Assembly (NCBI GenBank): GCA_018831195.1
Contig: JAHJDP010000085.1
Location: forward strand, 1 to 64,000
Length of the DNA: 64,000 nt
Reading direction: 5' to 3'
Origin: Candidatus Eisenbacteria bacterium
Lineage (GTDB): Bacteria; Eisenbacteria; RBG-16-71-46; CAIMUX01; JAHJDP01
The first letter of the stretch is position 1, and each line of letters begins with the position of its first letter. Shown piece after piece: positions 63,453-64,000 of this stretch. Both the position numbers and the translations under genes were made by a program. A model generated the notes under the pieces. It did no database searches. It saw only the letters and a program-made list of their open reading frames with translations, and was not told the DNA's origin.

Positions 63453-64000
63453 TTACCGCTTCAAGTTGATGACATCCGACAAAATTTCATCGGTTGTGGT
63501 CAGGACCCGGGCGCTCGCTTGAAAACCGCGCTGGGCCAGAATCATTTGTGTGAATTGTTCCGCCAAATCGACATTGGAGCCTTCCAACGCACCCGGTTGG
63601 ATTGTTAAACCACCATGAGATTCGGGCGGCGCCACCATCGGGGATCCCGAGTTCGGCGAGAAGGCGAAAAGAGATCCACCCTCGCGCGTCAGTCCCGACG
63701 GATTGGCAAAACGGGCGACAGCGACTTGGGCGATCGGCCGTTGTACACCGTTTGAAAAGAGCCCGTGTATAATCCCATTCTGATCAAATTGGAAATCAAC
63801 AAATTCCCCGGCGCTGTAGCCGTCTTGATTGGCGATGACCTGCGTTTCGGAACTCAGCATGGTCAACCCGCTGAAGGTTCCCTGCGTTCCAACATCGAGA
63901 TTCATGCTCACGGGGCTGGTGCTTCCATTGCCGAAATCCAGCTGGATTCCGGCGGGGATCTTGTCCCCTTCGGGATTATAGGAGAGTCCTTGAATTGATC
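63453..64000 (-). CDS. flgE: Flagellar hook protein FlgE, C-terminal part, runs off the window
   Basis: FlgE builds the flagellar hook. The visible 182 residues contain LDVGTQGTFSGLTMLSSETQ and QDGYSAGEFVDFQFDQNGII. The C-terminal FlgE/FlgF/FlgG signature follows (EGSNVDLAEQFTQMILAQRG, then QASARVLTTTDEILSDVINL). The frame is open to the right edge, so the N-terminal part is outside. FlgE is favoured over FlgF or FlgG by the D1-domain-like sequence before the tail and by the order flgE-fliL-fliM. Confidence 0.9.
   Translation of the reverse strand, partial: SIQGLSYNPEGDKIPAGIQLDFGNGSTSPVSMNLDVGTQGTFSGLTMLSSETQVIANQDGYSAGEFVDFQFDQNGIIHGLFSNGVQRPIAQVAVARFANPSGLTREGGSLFAFSPNSGSPMVAPPESHGGLTIQPGALEGSNVDLAEQFTQMILAQRGFQASARVLTTTDEILSDVINLKR

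Noticed and set aside
1-64000. tRNA or rRNA genes, CRISPR arrays, insertion sequences, prophage
   Set aside because: No cloverleaf with a GTTCGA-type arm, no regularly spaced repeats, and no transposase or phage structural genes were seen in gaps or frames.

Overview
The window reads as bacterial chromosome from a Gram-negative, flagellated organism. Outer-membrane barrels (a porin-like protein, a Wzi-like protein and a DUF6029-like protein), the non-mevalonate gene dxs and a complete flagellar export apparatus support this. The G+C content looks moderately high. Two secreted subtilases carry FlgD-Ig/T9SS-like C-terminal tails, and a DUF6029-like protein sits beside a TlpA-like thioredoxin. 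Together these point to an uncultured member of the Fibrobacteres-Chlorobi-Bacteroidetes (FCB) supergroup, perhaps an Eisenbacteria-like lineage. This placement is inference; no rRNA gene is present to confirm it.

Left end (1-3,450): a disturbed type I restriction-modification locus on the minus strand. It contains a one-domain (half-size) HsdS, a 32-codon stub of an hsdR gene, a fragment resembling an hsdS tail, an AAA ATPase gene behind an A+T-rich nested inverted repeat, and a second hsdR that runs off the window. A frameshifted ribbon-helix-helix regulator lies beside it. No hsdM is visible.

Middle (3,450-45,500): mostly housekeeping genes in short operons with frequent start/stop overlaps. 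In order: peptide deformylase; thioredoxin reductase with a cysteine-less peroxiredoxin-like partner; leucyl aminopeptidase; a large secreted BNR-repeat protein; a MATE transporter; a membrane Fe-S oxidoreductase; dxs; elbB; a PolX/PHP protein whose polymerase active site is destroyed; endonuclease III; a porin; a methyltransferase; an Nfu protein; a hydrolase; queG; an unknown protein; a TlpA/DUF6029 pair; a subtilase; radC; ettA; a multiply broken subtilase pseudogene; ftsY; nrdR; nadC; uvrB; a DUF4139 protein; and valS. Next come two genes for surface polysaccharide, a polyprenyl-phosphate sugar-phosphate transferase and a Gfo/Idh/MocA dehydrogenase, with a Wzi-like outer-membrane protein just upstream.

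Right end (47,200-64,000): one long minus-strand flagellar cluster, flgE (partial)-fliL-fliM-fliN-fliO-fliP-fliQ-fliR-flhB-flhA-flhF-flhG-(small membrane protein)-fliA-(two unknown proteins). It is followed in the same direction by an HDOD protein, a GAF-GGDEF diguanylate cyclase and a receiver-GAF-histidine kinase hybrid. The layout suggests that export gate, C-ring, polar placement, late sigma factor and a c-di-GMP/two-component signalling module are expressed as one motility unit.

No tRNA, rRNA, CRISPR array, intact insertion sequence or prophage was recognised. The least ordinary features are the rearranged restriction locus, the PolX-like protein with a dead polymerase and intact PHP domain, the subtilase pseudogene, and the signalling genes behind the flagellar operon.
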